From NCBI RefSeq assembly GCF_900119795.1, contig NZ_LT634361.1:2542001-2606000 (forward strand): a stretch of DNA of 64,000 nt, in the 5' to 3' direction. The stretch comes from Tenacibaculum maritimum NCIMB 2154. Its GTDB lineage: Bacteria; Bacteroidota; Bacteroidia; Flavobacteriales; Flavobacteriaceae. This document shows, in pieces, positions 35,730 through 43,903 of this stretch. The position numbers were made by a program, and so were the translations under genes. Numbering within the stretch: the stretch's first letter is position 1; every line of letters starts with the position of its first letter. The notes beneath the pieces are model-generated. The model made no database searches and was not told the DNA's origin. It was given only the letters and a program-made list of their open reading frames with translations.

Positions 35730-37247
35730 TTAGTGATGGCCTCCCATAAAATCTTTTTGAGAAAAACCTAATGCTTTAGCTACTCTCATACCATAATCTC
35801 TATCAGCTCTGTAAAAATAAGTAATCATTTTCTTTTGAATTTTCTTATCTTTTACCTGACCTAAATCTCCTACTAAATTAGTAATTAAGTGTTTTTTATC
35901 TCTCTCTGACAAAGCTCTATAAAAATCACCCGCTTGCCCAAAGTCATTCGTTTTACCAATTTTCTTTTGAGTAATTGTTACTTTCTTCAGGTTAGTTTCT
36001 GATGCTTTGTACTTCGTATCTTCTGCTAATTTCACCTTATTACTTGGCTGATAATTGATATCTGGATTTGGAAACTTACCATTAGTTGCACTTGAATATC
36101 CATCTGAATTATAGTTTACTACTTTTACCTTAGGTCTATTCACTTCAATTTGCTGGTTGTTAGGCCCTAATCTATGACGTTGCGTATCAAAATAAGAAAA
36201 TAAACGTCCTTGTAATAATTTATCTTCAGAAGGCTCAATTCCAGGAACTAAATTACCAGGTGACATGGCAATTGACTCTACTTGTTGGAAGTAGTTTACA
36301 GGATTTCTATTCAACGTCATAGTTCCTATTTTAATCTTTTTAATTTTTTTAGCTGGCCAATCTTTAGTAGCATCCAAAGGCCAAAAATCAAAACTATGCA
36401 AATCCTCTGGTTTAATTAACTGCACATATAAGTCCCATTTCGGATAGTTTTTATCATCAATATCCGCTCTTAAGCTTACCGTAGCATGTTGCCAATCCTT
36501 TGCCTGTTGCGCCGCAGCTTCTTTAATATCAAGGTTTTTTTCCCCTTGTTTGCTTACCCATGAATATTTTACATACGTTACCTCTCCTTTATCATTCACC
36601 CATTTGAATCCGTGAACACTACTTCCATTCATAAACTGATATCCTTTAGGGATTCCTAAATCAGTATATAAACGAGTAATCATATGCGTTGCTTCTGGCA
36701 CATTGGTAAAAAAGTCGAAAAAGCGATTCGGGTCTTGTTTGTTTGTTACTGGTGATGGTTTTAAAGAGTGCACCATATCTGGAAACTTAATTGCATCACG
36801 AATAAAAAATATGGGTAAATTATTTCCTACCAAGTCATAGTTTCCTTGATCTGTATAAAACTTAACCGCAAAACCTCTTGGATCTCTTGCTGTTTCTGGC
36901 GATCCTTTTCCATGAATTACTGTAGAAAAGCGCACCGCTAAATCCGTTTTCTTTCCTTTTCCTTGAAACAAGTCAGCTTTGGTGTATTTAGACATATTTT
37001 TGGTACTCTCAAAATATCCAAATGCTCCAGCCCCTCGAGGGTGTACGACTCTTTCTGGAATACGCTCTCGATCAAAAGCTGCTAATTTTTCAATCAAGTG
37101 AATGTCTTCTAATAATACAGCACCATAGGCGCCTACGGTTTTAGAATTTTGGTTGTCTCCCACAGGAGCTCCTCCATTGGTTGTTAGCACTTGCCCATGC
37201 ATTAAGGTGCTCGCAAAAATTCCGATAATAATAGGTATTTTTTTCAT
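35730..37247 (-). CDS. katA: Heme catalase with predicted signal peptide
   Basis: The 505-residue monofunctional heme catalase converts hydrogen peroxide to water and oxygen. Key residues are the catalytic His69 in ERVVHPRGAGAFG, the Asn region VGNNLPIFFIRDAIKFPD, and the heme-ligand Tyr in RLFSYFDTQRHRLG. An N-terminal hydrophobic stretch MKKIPIIIGIFASTLMHGQ looks like a cleavable signal, so this is probably a periplasmic catalase. It is transcribed divergently from oxyR, 101 bases apart, and followed by an exported ankyrin-repeat gene on the same strand. Regulation by OxyR is likely from this arrangement. Confidence 0.95.
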   Translation of the reverse strand: MKKIPIIIGIFASTLMHGQVLTTNGGAPVGDNQNSKTVGAYGAVLLEDIHLIEKLAAFDRERIPERVVHPRGAGAFGYFESTKNMSKYTKADLFQGKGKKTDLAVRFSTVIHGKGSPETARDPRGFAVKFYTDQGNYDLVGNNLPIFFIRDAIKFPDMVHSLKPSPVTNKQDPNRFFDFFTNVPEATHMITRLYTDLGIPKGYQFMNGSSVHGFKWVNDKGEVTYVKYSWVSKQGEKNLDIKEAAAQQAKDWQHATVSLRADIDDKNYPKWDLYVQLIKPEDLHSFDFWPLDATKDWPAKKIKKIKIGTMTLNRNPVNYFQQVESIAMSPGNLVPGIEPSEDKLLQGRLFSYFDTQRHRLGPNNQQIEVNRPKVKVVNYNSDGYSSATNGKFPNPDINYQPSNKVKLAEDTKYKASETNLKKVTITQKKIGKTNDFGQAGDFYRALSERDKKHLITNLVGDLGQVKDKKIQKKMITYFYRADRDYGMRVAKALGFSQKDFMGGHH

Positions 37248-37273
37248 TGTTGTGAATAATTTTAATCAATACC

Positions 37274-37281
37274 CAAAGGTA
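37274..37281 (-). promoter_or_regulatory. Candidate -7 box (TACCTTTG) of katA
   Basis: Read on the minus strand, an exact TAnnTTTG box lies 26 bases before the katA ATG, within the 101-base divergent katA-oxyR region. An opposite-strand TATATTTA at 37323-37330 could serve oxyR. Confidence 0.5.
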
Positions 37282-37348
37282 TCACTTCTCTTTATATTTA
37301 TACTATTAATACTTTAAATGCGTATATTTACAAAATAAATAATAAGAT

Positions 37349-38278
37349 ATGACAATACAACAACTTAAATACATTGTTGCTTTAGATGCTAAAAGGCACT
37401 ATGTAAAAGCCGCGGAAGCTTGTTTTGTTGCACAGCCTACGTTAACCTTACAAGTCAAAAAATTAGAAGAAGAAATAGGAACCGTTATTTTTAATCGCGA
37501 TAAATCTCCTTTGGTTCCTACTCCAATTGGTGAAATATTAATTGCAAAAGCAAAAGCCATTTTAAGAGAAGTAAACGAGTTTACCGAATTTGCTTACGGG
37601 CACAAAACGGATTTAACAGGAGAGTACACTCTTGGAATTATTCCTACTATAGCCCCTTATCTTTTACCTCTTTTTCTTGAAGATTTTGTAAAAAACCATC
37701 CTGATATTAAGCTGATTATTAAAGAAATGCAAACAGAACAAATTGTAGAGTCACTACATAATGGAACTTTAGACATTAGTATTCTATCAACACCCTTAGA
37801 AGATGCAAGCTTACGAGAAATCAATCTTTATCAAGAACCGTTTCTTGTGTATTGCCAAGACCCCAAGCTTTTTAATAATTCAGAAAAAATTCATCAAAAA
37901 GATCTTACTCCTGAAAACCTCTTATTATTAGAAGAAGGACATTGTTTTAGAAATCAAGTATTAAATATTTGTAAAGAAAATGAAACAGAGCGGCATCGCG
38001 GTTTTTCTTTTAAAAGCGGTTCTATACAAACCATCAAAAACCTAGTAAAAGCAGGTCTAGGTTATAGCCTTGTTCCTCAATTATCTATTCAAAATAGTGC
38101 CGAAAAAAAATTTGTTAAAAAATTTAAAGACCCTATTCCTACACGAGAAGTAAGTATTGTTGTGAATAAAAGTTTTGCTAAAGAACGGTTCTTAGAGCAT
38201 TTGTTAATGGCTATCAAAAAGAATATTCCTAAAGACATCCAAAAAATTGACAACTATATTAAAGTGCGCTGGAAATAG
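37349..38278 (+). CDS. oxyR: Peroxide-sensing LysR-type regulator OxyR
   Basis: The 309-residue LysR regulator has an N-terminal winged helix-turn-helix (MTIQQLKYIVALDAKRHYVKAAEACFVAQPTLT region) and a ligand-type C-terminal domain. The redox pair is at Cys199 (EEGHCFRNQ) and Cys208 (LNICKE), the same positions as in Escherichia coli OxyR, so disulfide-based peroxide sensing is strongly supported. The gene is divergent from katA, its expected target. The shared 101-base region probably contains the operator, but I could not define the site. Confidence 0.95.
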   Translation: MTIQQLKYIVALDAKRHYVKAAEACFVAQPTLTLQVKKLEEEIGTVIFNRDKSPLVPTPIGEILIAKAKAILREVNEFTEFAYGHKTDLTGEYTLGIIPTIAPYLLPLFLEDFVKNHPDIKLIIKEMQTEQIVESLHNGTLDISILSTPLEDASLREINLYQEPFLVYCQDPKLFNNSEKIHQKDLTPENLLLLEEGHCFRNQVLNICKENETERHRGFSFKSGSIQTIKNLVKAGLGYSLVPQLSIQNSAEKKFVKKFKDPIPTREVSIVVNKSFAKERFLEHLLMAIKKNIPKDIQKIDNYIKVRWK

Positions 38279-38401
38279 CATTACTCTCCCCACTGCGCTC
38301 TACTTTTTATAATAGGTTAGCAGTGGGTTCATTTACTCGAATGATAACTGAAATTGTGGTGCAAGAGATTTTCTATCCTCACAACTCCAAACCATATTGA
38401 T

Positions 38402-38623
38402 TTAAGCCTCCTTTCTTATCTTTCTTAGAAGTTCCTCTAACCCATTTAATTTTAACTCATACACCAATCCTAACATTTTGCCTAATTTTCCTTTTGGAAA
38501 CCCATGATTTCGATACCATACAATATAATATTCAGGAAGCTCTATTAAATACGTTCCTTTGTATTTACCAAAAGGCATCTTCATTTTTGCGGTATCTATT
38601 AAAAACTGTTTGTCTGGCAGCAT
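38402..38623 (-). CDS. DUF3820-family small protein
   Basis: The 73-residue protein matches the DUF3820 pattern: MKMPFGKYKGTYLIELPEYYI (about 13-33), a tryptophan-containing VWYRNHGFPKGKLG segment and a short helical end. The PFGKYKG motif also occurs at the ends of exonuclease and helicase proteins, where it may bind nucleic acid; no function is established for the stand-alone form. It is the last chromosomal gene before the repeat-bracketed island. Confidence 0.82.
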   Translation of the reverse strand: MLPDKQFLIDTAKMKMPFGKYKGTYLIELPEYYIVWYRNHGFPKGKLGKMLGLVYELKLNGLEELLRKIRKEA

Positions 38624-38924
38624 GAAATTGGTTATAAAATAAACGATTCTATTATATACAAAGCCCCAATGATACTATATTTTACCCAATTAATCATGAC
38701 TTTATTTTTAAAACTAACCAGCATACAAAAGTTCCAATCCCATACAAACAACCTACACTTCTTATAAATAAAGAATTACATCGCAAACTCAGAAGTAGCA
38801 AATTCCATAAAGATATTCCTTAATACTTCACGCTACAGTAAGCCACCAAAATGTACTTCTTACTAACTTGCAGGCAAATACACCTCCCTTAAAAAATCTA
38901 TTTACTGAATTGAAATAGCACCAT
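38624..38924. other. Non-coding stretch left of the island
   Basis: No convincing gene, RNA or hairpin is visible. The sequence is AT-rich and carries stops in all frames. It ends where the left copy of the island-flanking direct repeat begins. Confidence 0.6.
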
Positions 38925-39675
38925 ACAAACCCCATCCCCCTCATAAAAAACACTCTTTTCTAGTTTCCACAAACACAACAACCTGATTTTCAATACAGAT
39001 CTGTACAAACTTTTTTAAGTATGTCTAAAACTTTGTACAGCAAACCAACTCCAAATCTTGTACAGCGTTTTTGCGAGAGAAAAAAACACTGTACAAAAAA
39101 CCAACTCCAAATCTTGTACAGTGTTTTTGCGAGAGAAAAAAACACTGTACAGAAAAACAACTCCAAATCTTGTACAGCGTTTTTACGAGAGAAAAAAACA
39201 CTGTACAGAAAAACAACTCCAAATCCTGTACAGCGTTTTTGCGAGAGAAAAAAACACTGTACAGAAAAACAACTCCAAATCTTGTACAGTGTTTTTGCGA
39301 GAGAAAAAAACACTGTACAAAAAACCAACTCCAAATCTTGTACAGTGTTTTTGCGAGAGAAAAAAACACTGTACAAAAAACCAACTCCAAATCTTGTACA
39401 GTGTTTTTGCGAGAGAAAAAAACACTGTACAAAAAACCAACTCCAAATCTTGTACAGTGTTTTTGCGAGAGAAAAAAACACTGTACAAAAAACCAACTCC
39501 AAATCTTGCACCCCATTTTTCAGAGTAAAAAAACAGGGCACAGCAAATAAGAATTCAAAAAATAACAGCTAATGATGGAAATAAGGAGATGCTATACTAC
39601 CAAATCAGTAACATCCTTCAATAAAAAAATAAGGTTCTTTATGAACTTACGGGCAAACTCAGTGGTAGTGATTGC
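38925..39675. repeat. Left flanking direct repeat of the accessory island
   Basis: This block is repeated at 60414-60845. The shared order is the ACAAACCCCATCCCCC start, a TCTAGTTTCCACAAACAC segment, a degenerate hairpin, the 56-bp tandem array, a degenerate end unit (TGCACCCC...), the stretch CAGCTAATGATGGAAATAAG, and later ACTTACGGGCAAACTCAGTG. The left copy has more array units than the right, and an inserted stretch between 39576 and 39643 is not shared. A partial copy lies at 41413-41516. Same-orientation copies on both sides of 21 kb would allow deletion or amplification by homologous recombination. Confidence 0.85.
39059..39506. repeat. Tandem array: eight 56-bp hairpin units
   Basis: Units start at 39059, 39115, 39171, 39227, 39283, 39339, 39395 and 39451, a spacing of exactly 56. 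A full unit is a 14-bp stem (TGTACAGTGTTTTT and its complement), a 9-base loop GCGAGAGAA, and a 19-base linker containing CAACTCCAAATCT. Early units have GCG where later ones have GTG, a single change in the stem, and one has ACGAGAGAA in the loop. All three frames on each strand stay open across the array because the unit has no stop; I regard these reading frames as artefacts since the period is not a multiple of three. No coding function is claimed. Confidence 0.9.
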
Positions 39676-40100
39676 CCTCGTCGGCTACCTTATAAAATCA
39701 AGGAACACTACATCACTTTCGTTACAAAAAACGAACAAAATTAATCTACTACCGTTCTTAACACAAACAAATAGCGATTCCAAAAAAAAGCTTAATTTTT
39801 TACACAAAACACCATACAAAGCTTAATATTAATACTTAAATTTATACCTTCATAAAAAGTAGCGGTAATTATTTGACGATACTTTAAAAAATGTAATTGT
39901 TAAAAAAAGATTTTAGTTTGTTTCTTTAACAAACAAATTTTTAAAATGGTATTGCGTTAAAAAGAGTATTACATCAAAACTTCCATTACTTCGCCTTTTT
40001 AATCCTAAGGAATACTCCAAAAGGTATTAAAAAACACCGTACCTCTCTTTTGCGATATGAGGTATAAAAAAGAAAAACAAAAATTAGTAAAACAAGAAAG
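39676..40100 (+). repeat. Duplicated vgrG upstream region (first copy)
   Basis: From about 39686 this non-coding sequence matches 41525-41927, the leader of the intact vgrG gene, including GATTCCAAAAAAAAGCTTAA, TAGCGGTAATTATTTGACGA and CTAAGGAATACTCCAAAAGG. It leads into a truncated vgrG. A reading frame at 39572-39826 has no recognisable product and spans the repeat edge, so I do not call it a gene. A vgrG promoter is probably within the shared part, but I could not assign its boxes with confidence. Confidence 0.75.
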
Positions 40101-40275
40101 ATGTTAAAAGAAAACCCCTGCAAAATTGCTATAGATGGCGTACCTATAACACGTTAGGTAAGTTTAAAGTTAGTACAGAAAATCAATTAACATCACACCT
40201 TTGAGATTGCCTTAGATAATGAAATTTTTATCGCTAAAAAAGGGACGGATATTTTTACTCCTAAAAAATACATTG
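40101..40275 (+). pseudogene. Truncated vgrG 5' ghost
   Basis: The first 175 bases match the start of the intact vgrG at 41928 almost base for base. There are two nonsense changes: TAC to TAG at 40155-40157 and GAA to TAA at 40188-40190. At 40275/40276 the match stops abruptly and continues as a copy of the tail of the small lipoprotein gene at 48649. The fragment encodes only the first strands of the VgrG N-terminal domain and cannot be functional. Confidence 0.93.
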
Positions 40276-41412
40276 ATCCCTAATTACACAATCCATGAAA
40301 ATACCATCATACGAAAACGCCAAGTCTATTAACCATGATAAAGTACCTACAAACAATACTATTATGTGCGCTATTAACAAATTGCAATCACAAACCGATA
40401 AAAAAATTTGATTGGCTAGCAGGAGGCTGTACTCCTAAAAATTACCCCATACATCTATACACAGGAAACTATATTTTTGAAGATGGCAACCAACTATACA
40501 TTCCAGTTCCTTATAAAGGCGATGGCGACGGTTGGGGCAGCAGAGGTACAACTCACGTAGTTGGAGAACAATATAAGCCTATCCCGATACGTTTGACACT
40601 CTACTGGATGTCTTTTGCTGAAAAAAAGTGGTATCAAGGCAGTTGGGAACTTCCTCAGAAAAAAATAATCGCCTTATTTGAAAAAGGGTTTATCGATCGT
40701 AGAACAAATAAAAAAGACAATTATACAAAAATCGTAACTGGTATGACTCCTAATGGAGTGGTTGTAGTATGGCTTTCTGGGGCAGGTTATGTAAAAGAAG
40801 TGGCGCGATTTCAAGCAGAAGAAGCTACATGGCCTTCTATGGAAAAATTAATGCCAGGCAATCCTACCATTAGCAAAGAGCAGTATTTGAGTTTAAATAG
40901 TACCGTTGAAGCCTATCTTGCTAAAAATGGAATTCCTACGGGGTTATGGGACTATTATCGTATCAGATATAACTGGCATCCAAAAATAAACTTACTAGAT
41001 GAAGGTACCAAACTCAAAATAGTTGCTTCTCATTTTTTCAATGGAGAACTTGAAACTTGGGTGGTTGGCCGTATAGATGGTTGGGAAACTAGAGCCATCC
41101 CCAAAAGATGTGTTATTCATTGGGAAACCAAACTGTTCAAATACACCACTATCATAACGTTGGATGACCGTACCATTTTTAACACCTTTCAAACAGCTTT
41201 TGGTAGCGAAACCAACCAACGGGCTGATTTTACTGTAACCCTAGAAAACAGAAAAGTAAAGGACGTGTTTCTACAAATAGGAGCAATAAAAACACCCGTC
41301 ATTCCAAAACAAATCAAGCAATATAAATACCCTAAAAAAAACGCTCCCAAATGATTTTTTTTAAAAGCAAATTGATCCATCGCAAACCTATATAAGGAAG
41401 CGTGCAGGCTAT
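40276..41412 (+). repeat. Duplicated block carrying a DUF2931 gene (first copy)
   Basis: The block matches about 48649-49788 with very few differences. It starts inside the small chimeric lipoprotein gene (ATCCCTAATTACACAATCC) and ends in the shared GAAGCGTGCAGGCTATA. In this copy it is joined on the left to the vgrG ghost and on the right to a fragment of the 56-bp hairpin array, so both junctions are recombination scars. Confidence 0.9.
40335..41354 (+). CDS. DUF2931 lipoprotein (duplicate copy)
   Basis: The 339-residue lipoprotein (lipobox LLTNC, Cys17) matches the DUF2931 pattern: FDWLAGGCTPKNYPIHLYTG near the start, LTLYWMSFAEKKWYQGSWELP, a central ATWPSMEKLMPG and a late strand-rich domain with WETKLFKYTTI. 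DUF2931 proteins are common in Bacteroidota and often lie beside secretion-linked effector genes; an immunity role is plausible but unproven. It differs from the copy at 48708 by only a handful of residues (for example Ile22 for Met and Arg for Leu in VVGRIDGW). It is detached from the effector locus by rearrangement, making it an orphan copy. Confidence 0.82.
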   Translation: MIKYLQTILLCALLTNCNHKPIKKFDWLAGGCTPKNYPIHLYTGNYIFEDGNQLYIPVPYKGDGDGWGSRGTTHVVGEQYKPIPIRLTLYWMSFAEKKWYQGSWELPQKKIIALFEKGFIDRRTNKKDNYTKIVTGMTPNGVVVVWLSGAGYVKEVARFQAEEATWPSMEKLMPGNPTISKEQYLSLNSTVEAYLAKNGIPTGLWDYYRIRYNWHPKINLLDEGTKLKIVASHFFNGELETWVVGRIDGWETRAIPKRCVIHWETKLFKYTTIITLDDRTIFNTFQTAFGSETNQRADFTVTLENRKVKDVFLQIGAIKTPVIPKQIKQYKYPKKNAPK

Positions 41413-41516
41413 ACTGTACAGAAAAACAACTCCAAATCTTGCATCCCATTTTTCAGAGTAGAAAAACAGGGTACAGCAAATAAAAATTCAAAAAATAACA
41501 GCTAATGATGGAAATA
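41413..41516. repeat. Internal fragment of the hairpin-array repeat
   Basis: It holds the end of one 56-bp unit (TGTACAGAAAAACAACTCC), the degenerate terminal unit (TGCATCCCATTTTTC...) and the CAGCTAATGATGGAAATAAG segment that follows both outer arrays. It marks a third recombination site inside the island. Confidence 0.85.
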
Positions 41517-41927
41517 AGGGAGATGGACTACCTTATAAAATCAAGCAACACTACAACACTTTCGTTACAAAAAACAAACAAAATTAATCTACCACCCTTC
41601 TTAATACAAACAAATAGCGATTCCAAAAAAAAGCTTAATTTTTTACACAAAACACCATACAAAGTTTAAAATTAATGTTTAAATTTATACCTTCATAAAA
41701 AGTAGCGGTAATTATTTGACGATACTTTAAAAAATGTAATTGTTAAAAAAGATTTTAGTTTGTTTCTTTAACAAACAAATTTTTAAAATGGTATTGCGTT
41801 AAAAAGAGTATTACATCAAAACTTCCATTACTTTGCCTTTTTAATCCTAAGGAATACTCCAAAAGGTATTAAAAAACACCGTACCTCTCTTTTGCGACAT
41901 GAGGTATAAAAAAGAAAAACAAGAAAG
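41517..41927 (+). other. Non-coding leader of vgrG
   Basis: There is no gene. The stretch is shared with 39676-40100. It contains an imperfect inverted repeat around TTTGTTTCTTTAACAAACAAA (about 41758-41778) and several TTTG-containing boxes that could serve as a promoter, such as TTACTTTG near 41828. Boxes are too many and too weak to choose one. Confidence 0.5.
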
Positions 41928-43724
41928 ATGTTAAAAGAAAACCCCTGCAAAATTGCTATAGATGGCGTATCTATAACACGTTACGTAAGTTTAAAGTTAG
42001 TACAGAAAATCAATGAACATCACACCTTTGAGATTGCCTTAGATAATGAAATTTTTATTGCTAAAAAAGGGACGGATATTTTTACTCCTAAAAAATACAT
42101 TGGAAAATCTATTTATATTGAGATAGAAGATTATGATTTCTTAGGAAGAATAACCTCCATCGATTTTAAAATGTCTAAAGGAGAGTTTGGGCATACCTTA
42201 TTAAAGGGATATTCTAAAACTATTTTATTGGAATCAGGAAACCGATTAAAGTCTTGGACAGATAACACCATGCCTCAAATAGTAAAAAGCATTTTGGATG
42301 CTGCTAATATGAGAGGTATGATTGCTCCAAAAACAGCCTTTACCATTCCTTATCAATGCCAATATAATGAAAGTGACTTTGCGTATTTACAGCGCCTAGC
42401 AAAACAATATAATGAATGGTTTTATTATGAAGGGGAATACCTTGTTTTTGGAAAACCTAAAGAAGAAAAAAGTCCAATACACCTAGAATACAATCAAGAA
42501 GTGTATGCCGCTAAAATAACCACCCAAACTGCTGCGGTATCTCAAAGGGCGTATGATTTTAACTATGAAGGAAATAAATTATTAGAAGCAACTGCTAAAA
42601 ATGATAAAATTACCAGTGCTATTTCTGAACACGCATTAAATGCCGCCATAAATTTATATCCTAATAACGTATTGGGAATTCCTGAAACAGTTTTAGCAGA
42701 TCAATACCAAGTAGATAATTACCTCTTAGGAAAAACAGAAAGTGCTTTAAGTGAGTTTGATGTATTGGAGGCTAAAAGTAAATATGTAGGCTTGGAAATA
42801 GGAAGCGTTATTAGGCTTTCTAGTAACGGAAAATATGTTGGAGGTACGTATTTAATTACAGAAATTACCCATACACAAGCACAAGATAAAGAATATGAAA
42901 ATGAGTTTAAAGCCATTTCATCTAATAGCAGGTATTTGCCAGCTCCTAAAGTAGCTCCTTTAACGGCAGGTAGTCAAAGGGCTATAGTAATAGATCATGC
43001 AGACCCGTTACATAAAGGACGGGTAAAGGTAAAAATGCTGTGGCAAGAAAATGAAATGGAAACGAATTGGATCCAAGTACTGGCTCCTGATGCAGGAAGT
43101 AGTAACGTTGTAAATAAAAATAGAGGGTATGTATTTATTCCTGAAATAGGTGATCAGGTAATCATTGGTTTTCATCATAACGATCCAAATCGTCCATTCG
43201 TTTTAGGAAACCTCCATCATGCTAACAGTGCAGCGGGAGGACGAATAGATAATAATATAAAGAGTATCAAAACTCGCTCTGGCCATGTCATTGAATTTAA
43301 TGACGCTCATAAAGCGGAAGCTATTACCATAACAGATCGTAAAGGAAATCATATCCTTATAGATACCGCTGCTGAAACAATTAGTGTACATGCTCTTAAA
43401 GACCTTCGTATCAACGCTGGTGAAAACATCCATATTGCAGCGGGTAAAAATATTTCAATCAGCGCTGGTGAAGACCTAGATCAAGCTGCTAGAAATAACA
43501 TCAGTATAGATGCTGGTAAAGACATGACCATAAATGCTTCTGGAAACTTAGTAGAAACGGCGGATATGCGCAACGACTTTATTGAAGATAATTTCTTGCA
43601 ACAAGCCACTAGCACAAACGTTTCAGCCAATAAAGTAACCTTATTAAGTGCAGCGGAAGACTTGACCATGCAAAGCAGCCAAATCGTAAATATTAACAGT
43701 GCTGAAAAAAGTAAATTATTTTAA
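41928..43724 (+). CDS. vgrG: VgrG-type spike protein (TssI, Bacteroidota form)
   Basis: The 598-residue protein has a gp27-like N-terminal part with late-control domain features (YQCQYNESDFAYLQRLAKQYNEWFYYEG, about 144-172). A gp5-like OB fold follows at about 345-440 (HADPLHKGRVKVKMLW, then YVFIPEIGDQVIIGFHHNDPNRPFVLGNLHH), and then a C-terminal beta-helix needle of short repeats (INAGENIHIAAGKNISISAG, SIDAGKDMTINASGN). VgrG trimers tip the type VI secretion tube and carry effectors. No other type VI structural genes are in the window, so this is an orphan vgrG at the head of an effector cassette. A small gene follows at 2 bases and a zinc-protease-like gene after that. Confidence 0.92.
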   Translation: MLKENPCKIAIDGVSITRYVSLKLVQKINEHHTFEIALDNEIFIAKKGTDIFTPKKYIGKSIYIEIEDYDFLGRITSIDFKMSKGEFGHTLLKGYSKTILLESGNRLKSWTDNTMPQIVKSILDAANMRGMIAPKTAFTIPYQCQYNESDFAYLQRLAKQYNEWFYYEGEYLVFGKPKEEKSPIHLEYNQEVYAAKITTQTAAVSQRAYDFNYEGNKLLEATAKNDKITSAISEHALNAAINLYPNNVLGIPETVLADQYQVDNYLLGKTESALSEFDVLEAKSKYVGLEIGSVIRLSSNGKYVGGTYLITEITHTQAQDKEYENEFKAISSNSRYLPAPKVAPLTAGSQRAIVIDHADPLHKGRVKVKMLWQENEMETNWIQVLAPDAGSSNVVNKNRGYVFIPEIGDQVIIGFHHNDPNRPFVLGNLHHANSAAGGRIDNNIKSIKTRSGHVIEFNDAHKAEAITITDRKGNHILIDTAAETISVHALKDLRINAGENIHIAAGKNISISAGEDLDQAARNNISIDAGKDMTINASGNLVETADMRNDFIEDNFLQQATSTNVSANKVTLLSAAEDLTMQSSQIVNINSAEKSKLF

Positions 43725-43726
43725 CC

Positions 43727-43903
43727 ATGGCGATGATAAAACGAGCAAAAAACTATCACATTTTTATAGAAAACACCCACAACACCTCTGTACAAAAAGC
43801 ATTTATGGTTACTGCCGATGGGATCCATATAGAGGCTAGAAATGGTGCTTTAAACTTAATCAGTAACAAAAAAGTAGTAAACAATGGCGGCTGCAAAAAT
43901 TAA
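43727..43903 (+). CDS. Small VgrG-linked protein of unknown function
   Basis: The 58-residue product (MAMIKRAKNYHIFIENTHN...) begins 2 bases after the vgrG stop and overlaps the next start by 20 bases in another frame. Its middle, AFMVTADGIHIEARNGALNLISN, has the alternating pattern of the VgrG beta-helix, so it may cap or extend the spike or act as an adaptor for the following protein. A decayed extension of vgrG is an alternative explanation. I know no named family. Tight spacing on both sides supports it being a translated gene. Confidence 0.62.
   Translation: MAMIKRAKNYHIFIENTHNTSVQKAFMVTADGIHIEARNGALNLISNKKVVNNGGCKN

Noticed and set aside
39059-39506. CRISPR array
   Set aside because: The stretches between hairpins are nearly the same in every unit, so there are no spacers, and no cas genes are present. 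This is a plain tandem repeat.
38990-39572. Proteins of 100-183 residues in several frames over the left array, and similar ones at 60479-60774
   Set aside because: They arise from a stop-free 56-bp unit read in six frames. The period is not a multiple of three and no start or domain supports translation.
39059-39826. Type III toxin-antitoxin locus (repeat RNA followed by ToxN-like toxin)
   Set aside because: Tandem structured repeats suggested it, but no ToxN-like endonuclease gene follows; the 84-codon frame after the array has no recognisable domain and spans duplicated non-coding sequence.
39572-39826. 84-codon gene right of the left array
   Set aside because: The sequence is partly duplicated at 41.5 kb, where the frame is not maintained over the same length; the product has no domain or signal.
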